Shown here: positions 6,701 to 15,721 of the stretch, one piece after another
Layout of the letters: the number at the start of each line of letters is the position of its first letter
How positions within the stretch are numbered: the first letter of the stretch is position 1
From: Cellulomonas sp. HZM
Lineage (GTDB): Bacteria > Actinomycetota > Actinomycetes > Actinomycetales > Cellulomonadaceae
Assembly (NCBI RefSeq): GCF_000708885.1
Contig: NZ_JEOE01000015.1
Coordinates: 1 to 64,000, forward strand
Direction: 5' to 3'
DNA: 64,000 nt
Position numbers and translations under genes: made by a program
The notes under the pieces: model-generated
What the model was told of the DNA's origin: nothing
What the model saw: only the letters and a program-made list of their open reading frames with translations
Databases searched by the model: none

Positions 6701-9277
6701 GTGTCCCGCCGTGCCGTGCGTCTCTCCGTCCTCGTCGTCGCCATCGTGCTCGTCGCCGCGCTGGTGGTGTCGGTCGTCGGCGCGGTCGTCGTCATCCGCA
6801 GGCCGCTGCCGCAGACGTCCGGCACGCTGCACGTCCCCGGGCTGAGCGCACCGGTCACGGTCACGCGTGACGCGCGTGGCGTCCCGACGATCACCGCGAC
6901 GACGAGCGCGGACCTGTTCCGCGCCCAGGGCTACGTCGCCGCGCAGGACCGCTTCTTCGAGATGGACTACCGCCGGCACGTCACGGCGGGCCGGCTCTCC
7001 GAGCTCGTCGGCGAGAACGCGGACGCGCTCGCGGCGGACAAGGTCATCCGCACGTTCGGGTGGCGGCGTGTGGCCGAGCAGGAGTGGCAGACGGTCGAGC
7101 CGTCGACGCGTGCGGCCCTGCAGGCGTACGCGGACGGTGTGAACGCCTACCTCGACGGCAAGGCGCCCTCGCAGATAGCGGTCGAGTACACGGTGCTGGG
7201 CCTGCAGGTGAACGTGCGCGCCCCCGAGCCGTGGGACCCGGTGGACTCGCTCGCGTGGCTCAAGGCGATGGCGTGGGACCTGCGCGGCAACTACGACGAC
7301 GAGCTCGAGCGTGCGCGCACGTTCGAGTCCGTGCGCGACGTCGACAAGGTCGACCAGCTCTTCCCCGAGTACCCGCAGGACGTGAACGCGCCGATCCTGA
7401 CCGCGAAGGAGGACGACGCGGCCACGGCGACGGCCGCCGCGCACGGCGACGCGACGATCACCTCCGCCGAGCTTCGCAGCGGCGACGTGCAGCGTGCGAT
7501 CGTCTCGGCGAGCGCCGCGGTGGACGCCGTCCCGCACCTCGTGGGCGACGGCGCGGGCGTCGGCTCGAACTCCTGGGTGGTGAGCGGCGAGCACACCGCG
7601 TCGGGCAAGCCGGTGCTCGCGAACGACCCGCACCTGGGCATCTCCGCGCCCGGGATCTGGGCGCAGGTGCGGCTGCGGTGCGCGCAGGTGGGCACGCAGT
7701 GCCCGTACGACGTGTCGGGCTTCTCGTTCGCCGGCATGCCGGGCGTCGTCATCGGCCACAACGACCAGCTCGCGTGGGGCCTGACCAACCTCGGCGCGGA
7801 CGTCACGGACTTCTTCCTCGAGCGTGTCCTCGGTGACGCGGTGCAGGTCGACGACGGCACCGAGCCCATCGTCACCCGCACCGAGACGATCAAGGTCAAC
7901 GGTTCCGACGACGTGCAGATCCAGGTCCGCAGCACGCGGCACGGACCCATCGTGTCGGACGTCGTCGACGACCTCGCGGCGGTGGGCGACGGACCGGTGC
8001 CCGACGGCACGTCGGGCCACGGGTATGCGGTGTCGCTCGCATGGACCGCGCTGCAGCCGGGGCACACGGCCGACGCGCTGCTCGCGATCGACACCGCGAA
8101 GGACGCCGACGACATCGCGCGCGTGGGCCGCCTGCTCGAGGTGCCGTCGCAGAACATCGTGTTCGCGACCGCCGACGGGCACATCGGATACCAGGCGCCC
8201 GGCCGCATCCCGCTGCGCGCGAAGGTCGCGGGCGAGCTGCCGTCGGACGGCACGTGGCCGCGACCCGGCTGGGACAGCGACTACGACTGGCAGGGCTACG
8301 TCGACCCGGCGCAGATGCCGCACGCGCTCGACCCGGCGAGCGGCATCATCGTCGCCGCGAACCAGCAGGTGGTCCCGCGGGGGACCGGGCCGTACCTCAC
8401 GCAGGACTGGGACTACGGCTTCCGCAGCCAGCGCATCCGCGACCAGCTCGAGGCCGCGACGTCCGACGGGGGCAAGGTCGACGTCGCGTCGATGGGTGCG
8501 CTGCAGTACGACCAGCACAACCCGTATGCCGACGTGCTGGTGCCCGCGCTGCTGTCGCTCGACATCGGCAACACGTTCGACGACGACGGCCAGCAGCTGC
8601 TGCGCACGTGGGACCGCGTCTCGGACAAGGACTCGCCGGCCGCGGCGTACTTCGCGGCGGTGTGGGCCAACGTGCTCGAGCTCGCGTTCGACGACGACCT
8701 GCCCGACGGCGACGGCCCGAGCGGCGACTCGCGCTGGCTCGAGGTGGTCCGCCGGCTCCTCGACGACCCCGACTCCCCGTGGTGGGACGACCGCTCGACG
8801 CCTGGCGTCGTCGAGGGCCGTGACGAGGTGCTGACGCGTGCGATGGTCTCCGCACGGCGACAGCTCACCGCACGTCTGGGCCGCGACCCGAAGGACTGGT
8901 CGTGGGGCAAGCTGCACGTCATGGCGCCGGAGCACCCGGTGCTGGGCGGCGACTCGGTCCCGGCGATCGTGCGCAGGCTGGTCAACCCCACGCCCATCGG
9001 GGTCGGCGGCGGGTCGTCGATCGTCGACGCGACCGCGTGGGACGCGAGCTCGGGGTCGTTCGACGTCACGGCCGCGCCGTCGATGCGGATGGTCGTGGAC
9101 CTGGGCGACCTGGACTCCTCGACGTGGGTCACCCTCACGGGGACCTCGGGGCACCCGGGCAGCAAGCACTACACCGACCAGCTCGGCGCGTGGGCCGCGG
9201 GCAGGACGTTCGCGTGGCCGTTCTCGGCCGCGGCGGTGCAGGCGGACGCGGAGCAGAAGCTGACGCTGCAGCCGTGA
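6701..9277 (+). CDS. Penicillin acylase family protein (Ntn hydrolase)
   Basis: Penicillin/acyl-homoserine-lactone acylases are exported Ntn hydrolases that cleave amide bonds and mature by autoproteolysis. The protein is 858 residues from GTG 6701, chosen because a TACCCT -10 box ends 7 bases before it and because it begins directly with a signal anchor (LSVLVVAIVLVAALVVSVVG, about 8-27). The alpha-subunit motif GYVAAQDRFFEMDYRRH follows at about 78-95. The nucleophile Ser lies in GVGSNSWVVSG near residue 287, just after a spacer of about 100 residues. The beta-subunit contains the substrate-pocket and catalytic Asn regions (VVAANQQVVP). The natural substrate is unknown. It converges with the cyclo-ligase gene. 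Confidence 0.9.
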   Translation: MSRRAVRLSVLVVAIVLVAALVVSVVGAVVVIRRPLPQTSGTLHVPGLSAPVTVTRDARGVPTITATTSADLFRAQGYVAAQDRFFEMDYRRHVTAGRLSELVGENADALAADKVIRTFGWRRVAEQEWQTVEPSTRAALQAYADGVNAYLDGKAPSQIAVEYTVLGLQVNVRAPEPWDPVDSLAWLKAMAWDLRGNYDDELERARTFESVRDVDKVDQLFPEYPQDVNAPILTAKEDDAATATAAAHGDATITSAELRSGDVQRAIVSASAAVDAVPHLVGDGAGVGSNSWVVSGEHTASGKPVLANDPHLGISAPGIWAQVRLRCAQVGTQCPYDVSGFSFAGMPGVVIGHNDQLAWGLTNLGADVTDFFLERVLGDAVQVDDGTEPIVTRTETIKVNGSDDVQIQVRSTRHGPIVSDVVDDLAAVGDGPVPDGTSGHGYAVSLAWTALQPGHTADALLAIDTAKDADDIARVGRLLEVPSQNIVFATADGHIGYQAPGRIPLRAKVAGELPSDGTWPRPGWDSDYDWQGYVDPAQMPHALDPASGIIVAANQQVVPRGTGPYLTQDWDYGFRSQRIRDQLEAATSDGGKVDVASMGALQYDQHNPYADVLVPALLSLDIGNTFDDDGQQLLRTWDRVSDKDSPAAAYFAAVWANVLELAFDDDLPDGDGPSGDSRWLEVVRRLLDDPDSPWWDDRSTPGVVEGRDEVLTRAMVSARRQLTARLGRDPKDWSWGKLHVMAPEHPVLGGDSVPAIVRRLVNPTPIGVGGGSSIVDATAWDASSGSFDVTAAPSMRMVVDLGDLDSSTWVTLTGTSGHPGSKHYTDQLGAWAAGRTFAWPFSAAAVQADAEQKLTLQP

Positions 9278-9282
9278 CGCCG

Positions 9283-9366
9283 GCCGACGGCACCCGGCCG
9301 ACGGGGCGCAGCCGACGACGCTAAGCCGACGACGCTCAGCCGACGAGGCTCAGCCGACCGGGCGCC
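9283..9366. repeat. 14-bp tandem repeat, about six copies, between convergent genes
   Basis: Six consecutive 14-base units each begin GCCGAC (for example GCCGACGACGCTCA). The tract starts right after the penicillin acylase stop and runs into the 3' end of the cyclo-ligase gene, so its last unit is coding on the minus strand. Confidence 0.85.
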
Positions 9367-9985
9367 ACCCCTCGGGCGTCGCGACCGCGCCGACCGTCCG
9401 GTCGTGCCGCTCTCGCGGAAGCGGCCGCGACGTCGCGTCGTACAGCTCCTCGGGGAAGACGAGCGCGACGACGAGCGCGTCGGGGCGTGCGTGCTCGAGC
9501 GCGCGGTCGTACCAGCCGCCGCCCTGGCCCAGCCGGGCGCCCGCGGTGTCGACCGCGAGGGCAGGGGCGACGATCGCGTCCGCCTCGGCGATCGCTGCGG
9601 CGCCGAGCGTCGGCCCGCCGGGCTCGGGCGGGCGGCCGGGGGCGCGCTCACGCAGGTCGTCGGGGCCGTCGTACTCGGCCCAGTCGCGCTGCAGCCCCGA
9701 GCCCAGCACGGGCAGCAGGACGCGGACGCCGCGCGCGGCCAGGCGTTCGAGCAGCGGGCTCGTCCCGGGCTCGCTGGGGCGCGACGCGTACACCGAGACG
9801 CACGACGCGGACGCGACCTCGGGGATCGCGCTCACCACGTCGGCGAGCCGCTCGGCGGCCTCGTCGCGCAGCCGCTGGGAACGCGCCGAGCGGGCGGTGC
9901 GGATCGCGGAGCGCAGCCGGTCCTTGACGTCCTCCACCTCGTCCCCGTCGGACGCGGTCGGGTAGGGCTGGGCGGCGCTGCTCAT
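9350..9985 (-). CDS. 5-formyltetrahydrofolate cyclo-ligase
   Basis: This enzyme (MTHFS) uses ATP to convert 5-formyl-THF to 5,10-methenyl-THF in cytoplasmic one-carbon metabolism. The protein has 211 residues, a normal family length. The N-terminal helix KDRLRSAIRTARSAR carries the basic ATP-contacting residues. The substrate-loop motif RLGQGGGWYDRAL (about 150-162) is the family signature, followed by the VVALVFPEEL strand. The start is ATG at 9985; GACACT lies 6 bases upstream as a likely -10. It is divergent from galU, and the same pair occurs in M. tuberculosis (Rv0992c/galU). Confidence 0.93.
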   Translation of the reverse strand: MSSAAQPYPTASDGDEVEDVKDRLRSAIRTARSARSQRLRDEAAERLADVVSAIPEVASASCVSVYASRPSEPGTSPLLERLAARGVRVLLPVLGSGLQRDWAEYDGPDDLRERAPGRPPEPGGPTLGAAAIAEADAIVAPALAVDTAGARLGQGGGWYDRALEHARPDALVVALVFPEELYDATSRPLPRERHDRTVGAVATPEGWRPVG

Positions 9986-10101
9986 GGGTCCAGTGTCGCA
10001 AACGTGCGGTGACGCGGGACCCCGAGAGGGATGAATGTCACACGACGGACCTCCCGCACCCGTTGCGCGCCCCCGAGCGCCCGCCGCTAGCCTCCGGACG
10101 T

Positions 10102-11010
10102 ATGACGATCCACAAGGCAGTCATCCCCGCCGCCGGGCTGGGCACACGGTTCCTGCCGGCCACCAAGTCGACGCCCAAGGAGATGCTCCCGGTCGTCGAC
10201 AAGCCGGCCATCCAGTACGTGGTCGAGGAGGCGGTCGCCGCCGGGCTCGACGACGTGCTGCTCATCACGGGCCGCTCCAAGCGCACCCTGGCGGACCACT
10301 TCGACGCCGTGCCGGAGCTCGAGGCGGCGCTCGAGGCGAAGGGCGACACCGAGCGGCTCGCGCGCGTGCGCGCCTCGACCGACCTCGCGCACGTGCACTT
10401 CGTGCGGCAGGGCCAGCCCAAGGGCCTCGGGCACGCGGTGCTGCAGGCCAAGCACCACGTGGGCGACGAGACGTTCGCGGTGCTGCTGGGCGACGACCTG
10501 ATCGACGAGCGCGACACGCTGCTCGCACCGATGATCGAGCTCGCGGAGCGCACCGGTGGGTCGGTCATCGCGCTGCTCGAGGTCCCCGAGGAGCAGATCT
10601 CGCTGTACGGCTGCGCGGCGGTCGAGCCGCTCGAGGGCGAGGACGACGACAGCGTGCGCGTCACGGCGCTCGTCGAGAAGCCTCCGGCCGACGAGGCGCC
10701 CAGCAACCTGGCGATCATCGGTCGCTACGTGCTCAACCCCGCGGTGTTCGAGGTGCTCGAGCGCACCGAGCCCGGCCGCGGCGGGGAGATCCAGCTGACC
10801 GACGCGCTCGCGACGCTCGCCGAGATGCCTGCGGAGCAGGGCGGCGGCGTGTACGGCGTCGTCTTCCGCGGCCGCCGGTACGACACGGGGGACCGGCTCG
10901 ACTACCTCAAGGCGGTCGTCCGGGTCGCGGCGGACCGGCCCGACCTGGGCCCCGACTTCCGCGCCTGGCTCGCGGAGTTCGTCCCGACCCTGGGCGCTCC
11001 CACCGACTGA
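10102..11010 (+). CDS. galU: UTP-glucose-1-phosphate uridylyltransferase
   Basis: GalU makes UDP-glucose from UTP and glucose-1-phosphate for cell-wall polymers and exopolysaccharide. The protein is 302 residues. The nucleotide-binding signature AAGLGTRFLPATKSTPKEM is at about 9-27, followed by VDKPAIQYVVEEA and the GDDLID metal-binding segment; the EKP motif lies at about 191. ATG 10102 is chosen because it precedes the conserved IHKAVIPAAG start and because TAGCCT (10088-10093) sits 8 bases before it, suggesting a leaderless transcript. It leads the galU-glp-rimJ-membrane protein set. Confidence 0.96.
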   Translation: MTIHKAVIPAAGLGTRFLPATKSTPKEMLPVVDKPAIQYVVEEAVAAGLDDVLLITGRSKRTLADHFDAVPELEAALEAKGDTERLARVRASTDLAHVHFVRQGQPKGLGHAVLQAKHHVGDETFAVLLGDDLIDERDTLLAPMIELAERTGGSVIALLEVPEEQISLYGCAAVEPLEGEDDDSVRVTALVEKPPADEAPSNLAIIGRYVLNPAVFEVLERTEPGRGGEIQLTDALATLAEMPAEQGGGVYGVVFRGRRYDTGDRLDYLKAVVRVAADRPDLGPDFRAWLAEFVPTLGAPTD

Positions 11011-11021
11011 CGCCCGGCGCC

Positions 11022-11065
11022 GGACCGGCCCCGGACCAGCCCCTGACCGGCCCCTGACCGGCCCC
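11022..11065. repeat. 11-bp tandem repeat, four copies, after galU
   Basis: Units of GGACCGGCCCC/TGACCGGCCCC occur four times in a row, starting 12 bases after the galU stop codon. Two units carry further TGA triplets. Confidence 0.85.
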
Positions 11066-11129
11066 GGACCTGCATCGCCCGGGTCGCCGCCTCCCCGCGG
11101 TGGCGCCCGGGCCGGGGCACAATGCGCGC

Positions 11130-12350
11130 ATGAGATCGGTCCAGGACCACCTGGCGGCCGTGCTCGCCGCCGTCGGGCCGGTCGCGCCGCTCGACGTCGC
11201 GCTGCACGACGCCGCCGGCTGCATCCTCGCGGACGACGTCGTCGCGTCCGCCGACCTGCCGCGCGTGCCGGTCGCCGAGCGCGACGGGTACGCGGTCGCG
11301 GCGCACGAGACGGCACCGGACTCGGTGCTGCCCGTCGCGCACGACGTGCGTCCCGGGGCGGCGGCGCCGTTGCGCCTCGCACCCGGCCAGTGCGTGCGGA
11401 TCGCCTCGGGCGCACCGCTCCCGCACGGCGCGGACGCCGTGGTCCCGCTCGAGGAGACCGACCGCGGCACGGCGCGTGTCGCGCTGCAGCGTGCGGCCGT
11501 GGCGGGCCAGCACGTGCGCGCCGCGGGTTCGGACGCGACCGGTGGCGAGCTCGTGCTCGAGGCCGGCACACGCCTGGCCGCGCGCCAGCTCGCGATCGCG
11601 GCGGCCCTCGGCTTCGGTCGCCTGCCCGTGCACCCCACGCCGCGCGTGGTGCTCATGGCTGTCGGCGACGAGCTCGTCGAGCCCGGGTCCACCCGGTTCG
11701 GCGAGGGCGGCGTCTTCGAGGCGGACAGCCACGCGCTCGAGGCGGCGGTCCGTGACGCGGGCGCGTCGCCCGTGCGGGTCGCGATCCAGCGCGACGACCG
11801 CGCGGCGCTGCGCGAGGCGCTCGACGACCAGCTGGTGCGCGCCGACCTCGTGGTCGTCACCGGCGGCCTGTCCGAGCTCGCGCACGACACCGTCAAGGAC
11901 GTGCTCGCGCCGCTGGGCACCGTCCGGCTCGACCAGGTCGCGATGACGCCCGGGCACCGCCACGGGTTCGGCGCCGTGGGCTCGGAGCTGGGACCCGAGC
12001 GCGAGGTGCCGATCTTCGCGCTCCAGGGGCATCCCGTCGCGGCACAGGTCTCGTTCGAGGTGTTCGTCCGGCCCGCGCTGCGCAAGATGGCCGGGCACGC
12101 GGACGTGTTCCGCCCGTCGGTCGCCGCGCAGGCCACCGACGGATGGTCCTCGCCGCCGGGCATGCGGCAGTTCGTGCCCGCGACCGTGCTGGGCTCGCCC
12201 GACGAGGGGTACCGCGTGACCCCCGTCGGAGACCCGTCGTCGCCGTCGGTGAGCGCGCTCGCGCGGGCCAACGCGCTCGCGGTCGTCGGCGAGCAGGATC
12301 TCTCGGTCCGCCCGGGCCAGACCGTGCACTGCCTCGTGCTGGAGGGCTGA
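11130..12350 (+). CDS. moeA: Gephyrin-like MoeA homologue, probable Glp
   Basis: The protein has 406 residues with MoeA/gephyrin E-domain order: N-terminal VPVAERDGYAVAA, the central IASGAPLPHGADAVVPLEE segment, the MPT-binding-like domain (VVLMAVGDELVEPG to VVTGGLS) and a C-terminal barrel. MoeA inserts molybdenum into molybdopterin. However, several usually conserved spots differ: TGGLSELAHD replaces TGGVSxGxxD, PGHRHGF replaces PGKPxxF, and QGHPV replaces PGNPV. The gene sits between galU and rimJ and is followed by a membrane protein, the arrangement in which Corynebacterium Glp, an FtsZ-binding gephyrin homologue, was described. No other molybdopterin gene is nearby. I favour a division role; an enzymatic role remains possible. 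A CACAAT box lies 6 bases before ATG 11130. Confidence 0.85.
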   Translation: MRSVQDHLAAVLAAVGPVAPLDVALHDAAGCILADDVVASADLPRVPVAERDGYAVAAHETAPDSVLPVAHDVRPGAAAPLRLAPGQCVRIASGAPLPHGADAVVPLEETDRGTARVALQRAAVAGQHVRAAGSDATGGELVLEAGTRLAARQLAIAAALGFGRLPVHPTPRVVLMAVGDELVEPGSTRFGEGGVFEADSHALEAAVRDAGASPVRVAIQRDDRAALREALDDQLVRADLVVVTGGLSELAHDTVKDVLAPLGTVRLDQVAMTPGHRHGFGAVGSELGPEREVPIFALQGHPVAAQVSFEVFVRPALRKMAGHADVFRPSVAAQATDGWSSPPGMRQFVPATVLGSPDEGYRVTPVGDPSSPSVSALARANALAVVGEQDLSVRPGQTVHCLVLEG

Positions 12351-12949
12351 TGGCGACCGGCTGGCCCGCGACGCTCGTCGACGGCGACGTACGCCTGCGC
12401 CCGTTGCGGCGCCGCGACCAGCACCCGTGGATGGCGCTGCGCTCCGCCAACGCGGCGTGGCTCGAGCCGTGGGACGCGACGAGCCCCGTGCCGCTCGACG
12501 CACCGCGGCCCACGTTCGCGGCGTTCGTCCGGACCCTCCAGACGCAGGCGCGCTCGGGCAGCACCCTGCCGTTCGCGGTCGACCTCGCCGGCGAGCTCGT
12601 CGGACAGCTCACGGTCTCCTCGATCACGTACGGCTCGATGCGCTCGGCGTCGGTCGGCTACTGGGTGTCGCAGCACGTCGCGGGGCGCGGCATCACCCCG
12701 ACCGCGGTCGCGCTCGCGGTGGACCACTGCTTCCGCGTGCTCGGGCTGCACCGCATCGAGATCAACATCCGGCCCGAGAACGGCCCGTCGCTGCGCGTCG
12801 TCGAGAAGCTCGGCCTGCGTGACGAGGGCGTTCGCGTCCGGTTCCTGCACATCGGCGACCGCTGGTGCGACCACCGCACGTTCGCGATCACGGCCGAGGA
12901 GGTGCCCGACGGGCTGCTCGCTCGTTGGCACCGTACGCGCGGCGTCTGA
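12350..12949 (+). CDS. rimJ: GNAT acetyltransferase, RimJ/RimL family
   Basis: GNAT enzymes transfer acetyl from acetyl-CoA to amino groups; RimJ/RimL act on N-termini of ribosomal proteins, although actinobacterial homologues have wider substrates. The protein is 199 residues. It begins with the family's DVRLRPLRRRDQHPW strand-turn and contains the acetyl-CoA-binding region (GYWVSQHVAGRGITPTAVAL, about 103-122) and the LHRIEINIRPENGPSLRVVEKLGL core (about 130-153). ATG 12350 overlaps the last base of the moeA stop (TGATG), so the two are translationally coupled. Confidence 0.92.
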   Translation: MATGWPATLVDGDVRLRPLRRRDQHPWMALRSANAAWLEPWDATSPVPLDAPRPTFAAFVRTLQTQARSGSTLPFAVDLAGELVGQLTVSSITYGSMRSASVGYWVSQHVAGRGITPTAVALAVDHCFRVLGLHRIEINIRPENGPSLRVVEKLGLRDEGVRVRFLHIGDRWCDHRTFAITAEEVPDGLLARWHRTRGV

Positions 12950-12988
12950 GCGGCGTCCGAGCGATGTCCGAGCGGTGTCCGTGCGGAG
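12945..12988. repeat. 11-bp tandem repeat, four copies, over the rimJ stop
   Basis: Four diverged 11-base units (TCTGAGCGGCG, TCCGAGCGATG, TCCGAGCGGTG, TCCGTGCGGAG) begin on the rimJ stop codon at 12947-12949. Confidence 0.8.
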
Positions 12989-13060
12989 TTCACCGGCCGA
13001 CGAGCGACACACGCGGCGTGGCTCCGGGGAGCGGGACGCGACGCGCCCTACCGTCGGTGC

Positions 13061-14140
13061 GTGACAGATCTCGCAGGTCCGGTCGCCCTGGCGCTCGTCG
13101 GCCTGTGGATCGCCTACCTGGTGCCGCACAAGCTGCGGCACCGACAGCAGCTGCTCGAGTCCCGGTCGGACGACAGGTACTCGGAGGCGTTGCGCGTGGT
13201 CGCGGTGAGCGACCGGCACGGCCGGTCGGCACGCGGCACCGACGGCGCCTCGGGCTCCCGCCCGGCGGAGCGCAGCACGACAGGACGCAGCACCACAGGC
13301 CGTAGCACGACGGGGTTGCTGACCCCGGGCTCAGGGGTCCCGGTCACCCGACCGGGACCTGTCGAAGGAGGTACCGCCGTGGACCGACCCACCGCCACCC
13401 AGGACCGGCTCGCCACCGAGCACGCGCGCCGCGCCGCCCAGGCCCGCGCCGCGCACGCCGCCGCCCTCGCGCGGCGCGGTGCCGCCGCACGCCGCCGTGG
13501 CCTGCTCGCGGGCGCCCTGCTGCTCGCGACGGTCGCCGGCTGGGTCGTCGTCGGCGTCGCGCCCGCCGTGACGTGGGTCGTCGCCGCCGTGCCCACCGCG
13601 CTGCTCACGGGTGTCGTCGTGCTGGGTCGCCGCGCGGTCCTCGCGGGGCGTGCGGCCGACGCCGCGTGGGAGCGGCAGGACGCCGAGCTGCAGCGCGCCG
13701 CGGTGCGGCCGGCCACGCCCGCCGCGGGTTTGCCGTCCGTCGCACGCGGGCCGCGCGCGACGCACGTGGGTCGCGCCTTCCAGCCGTCCGACGAGCACAC
13801 GCAGGTCATCCCGACGGTGGGCGCCACGGTGCGCTCGTCGTCGGCCGCCGCGACGGAGGGTGAGACTGGCGAGGGCTGGTCGCCGGTCGCCGTCCCGCGC
13901 CCGACGTACGCGATGAAGGCCCCCGCTCCCCGCCGCGAGCCCGCACCGCTCGGCGACGTCGAGGGCTCGACCACCGCGCGTCCGGCGGCGGCCGCATCGG
14001 ACAAGCCGGCCGCGCAGGTCACGCCGGCGGCGTCGTCGGCCGTCTCGTCGGCGGTCGTCCCGGACGACGTCCCCGTCGCCACGACCGGCTCGATCGACCT
14101 CGACGCGGTGCTCGCCAAGCGGCGTGCCGTGGGCGAGTGA
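13061..14140 (+). CDS. Membrane protein, candidate Glp receptor (GLPR-like)
   Basis: The protein is 359 residues, close in length to M. tuberculosis Rv0996, which lies in the same position after galU, moeA1 and rimJ. An N-terminal hydrophobic segment (VALALVGLWIAYLVPHKLRHR) precedes a long cytoplasmic-looking region with an (RSTTG)3 repeat at about 70-85. Two adjacent TM helices follow (about 147-190). The C-terminal 160 residues are disordered and end in a conserved-looking tail, GSIDLDAVLAKRRAVGE. In Corynebacterium the membrane protein beside Glp anchors it at the divisome and pole, so a similar receptor role is inferred. TACCGT (13049-13054) lies 6 bases before the GTG start, suggesting its own leaderless promoter. 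Confidence 0.7.
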   Translation: MTDLAGPVALALVGLWIAYLVPHKLRHRQQLLESRSDDRYSEALRVVAVSDRHGRSARGTDGASGSRPAERSTTGRSTTGRSTTGLLTPGSGVPVTRPGPVEGGTAVDRPTATQDRLATEHARRAAQARAAHAAALARRGAAARRRGLLAGALLLATVAGWVVVGVAPAVTWVVAAVPTALLTGVVVLGRRAVLAGRAADAAWERQDAELQRAAVRPATPAAGLPSVARGPRATHVGRAFQPSDEHTQVIPTVGATVRSSSAAATEGETGEGWSPVAVPRPTYAMKAPAPRREPAPLGDVEGSTTARPAAAASDKPAAQVTPAASSAVSSAVVPDDVPVATTGSIDLDAVLAKRRAVGE

Positions 14141-14187
14141 GCGTGTCGTCGACCCCCGGAATTCTTTGCTAGTCTGTTCCCGCTCGC

Positions 14188-14262
<75 letters not shown>

Positions 14263-14270
14263 GCAGTGAC

Positions 14271-14301
14271 GAAGGTCCTCCCGGGATCCGGGAGGACCTT
14301 C
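14271..14301 (+). terminator. Hairpin terminator after tRNA-Ala
   Basis: A perfect 14-bp stem (GAAGGTCCTCCCGG and its complement) with a GAT loop lies 10 bases after the tRNA. No U-tract follows, as is common for actinobacterial terminators. Confidence 0.85.
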
Positions 14302-14336
14302 GTCGTCTCGCGGCCGGCGCGAGATCCGGCCGGCGG

Positions 14337-14591
14337 TCAGCTCTTGCGCAGCCTCGTGACGGCCAGCACGCCGAGAGCCGCGAGCGCGACCTGGACGATG
14401 ATCTCGATCCAGTCGATGCCATCCGTGTCGCGCAGGCTCCCGACGATCAGCGTCCCGACGAGCGCGGCGACGATGCCGATGACGATCGTCAGCCAGATCG
14501 GGATGTTCTGCTTGCCCGGGACGACGAGGCGTCCGAGCGCTCCGATCACGATGCCGATGATGATCGCGCTGATGATGCCTGAGATGGTCAC
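14337..14591 (-). CDS. GlsB/YeaQ/YmgE-family small membrane protein
   Basis: The protein has 84 residues with three hydrophobic helices (about 3-20, 30-50 and 62-80) and the family pattern GIISAIIIGIVIGALGRLVV followed by WLTIVIGIVAALVGTLI. It belongs to the transglycosylase-associated protein family, often linked to stress response in Gram-positive bacteria; its molecular role is not established. GTG 14591 is chosen because GGAGG lies 6 bases upstream, which removes an implausible N-terminal extension. It is divergent from the SBF transporter gene. Confidence 0.9.
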   Translation of the reverse strand: MTISGIISAIIIGIVIGALGRLVVPGKQNIPIWLTIVIGIVAALVGTLIVGSLRDTDGIDWIEIIVQVALAALGVLAVTRLRKS

Positions 14592-14686
14592 GGGTCCTCC
14601 TGTGGTCCGGGCGCCTGTCGCGCCGCTCGTCCGAACGTAGGGCGACGCGGGCGGGGCCGCTCGTCGAGCGGTGGCAGGATGGCCGG

Positions 14687-15673
14687 GTGCCCGCCGACCC
14701 GAGCCCCGGTCGCGTGCGCGCGGCGGTGACGGCGTGGCTCGACCCGCTCGTCGTGATGATCGTCGCGGTGCTCGTCCTGGGGCTCGTGCTGCCGGCCACG
14801 GGCACGGCGGCGGACGTGCTCGAGGTCGCGCGGACCGTCGCGATCGTCGTGCTGTTCTTCGGCTACGGCGCACGGATGCGCACGCGCGAGGTGTGGGACG
14901 GCCTGCGCAGCTGGCGGCTCCAGGGGTCGATGCTCGCGGCGACCTTCGTCGTGTTCCCCGTCCTCGGCCTGACCGTCCAGCTGCTGCCCGAGAGCGTGCT
15001 GCCCGCCGACCTGCAGACCGGCATGCTCTACCTGAGCCTGCTGCCGTCCACGGTGCAGTCGTCGGTGGTGTTCACGTCGATCGCGCGCGGCAACGTCGCG
15101 GGCGCGATCACCGGCGCGACCATCTCCAACGTCGCGGGTGTGGTGCTCACGCCGCTGCTCGTCGCCCTGCTCATGGGCGCCGGCGGGGGAGCCGGCGGTT
15201 CCCTGCGCGGGATCCTCGTGCAGCTGCTGCTGCCCTTCGCGCTCGGGCAGGCCGTGCAGCCCTGGGTGGGTGACTGGGTGCGCAGGCACGCGTCGGTCAC
15301 GCGCGTGAGCGACCGCGTGACGATCCTGCTCGTCGCCTACACCGCGGTGAGCGAGGCGCAGACGTCGGGTGCCTGGGACCACATCTCGGCGGGCGTGCTC
15401 GTCGTGCTCGTCGTCGTGTGCGCCGCCGTCCTGGCCGCGATGCTCACCCTGACGTGGCGCGGCGGCGCGCTGCTCGCGCTGAGCAGGCCCGACCGCATCG
15501 CGCTGCTCATGTGCGGCTCCAAGAAGAGCCTCGCGACCGGTCTGCCGATGGCCGCCGTGCTGTTCACGCCCGCCGTCGCAGCGAGCGTCGCGCTGCCCGT
15601 GATCGTCTTCCACCAGCTGCAGCTGGCGACGTGCGCCGTCGTGGCGCGCCGGCTGGCCGCCGACGTCGAGTAG
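14687..15673 (+). CDS. Bile acid:sodium symporter family transporter (SBF-like)
   Basis: The protein is 328 residues with about nine to ten TM helices and matches the SBF-like (PF13593-type) family of secondary transporters, whose substrates include bile acids and other organic anions. Recognisable pieces are FFGYGARMRTREVWDGLRSW, the crossover region LLPSTVQSSVVFTSIARGNVAG (about 115-136), the IALLMCGSKKSLATGLPMA segment (about 270-288), and the C-terminal PVIVFHQLQL. The substrate cannot be read from sequence. GTG 14687 lies 6 bases after CAGGAT. Confidence 0.9.
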   Translation: MPADPSPGRVRAAVTAWLDPLVVMIVAVLVLGLVLPATGTAADVLEVARTVAIVVLFFGYGARMRTREVWDGLRSWRLQGSMLAATFVVFPVLGLTVQLLPESVLPADLQTGMLYLSLLPSTVQSSVVFTSIARGNVAGAITGATISNVAGVVLTPLLVALLMGAGGGAGGSLRGILVQLLLPFALGQAVQPWVGDWVRRHASVTRVSDRVTILLVAYTAVSEAQTSGAWDHISAGVLVVLVVVCAAVLAAMLTLTWRGGALLALSRPDRIALLMCGSKKSLATGLPMAAVLFTPAVAASVALPVIVFHQLQLATCAVVARRLAADVE

Positions 15674-15721
15674 CGTCGTCCCGTCGCACGACGATCCACC
15701 ACGAACCACCTGAGGAGCCCC

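Noticed and set aside
6554..9169. Very long open frame antisense to the penicillin acylase gene, continuous with FmdB
   Set aside because: GC-rich codons make antisense frames free of stops. The translation is Arg/Val-rich with no domains, and only the FmdB part after 6553 is real.
9283..9366. CRISPR-like array of short repeats
   Set aside because: Units of 14 bases are contiguous with no spacers and no cas genes are present; it is a simple tandem repeat. The same applies to 27903-27985.
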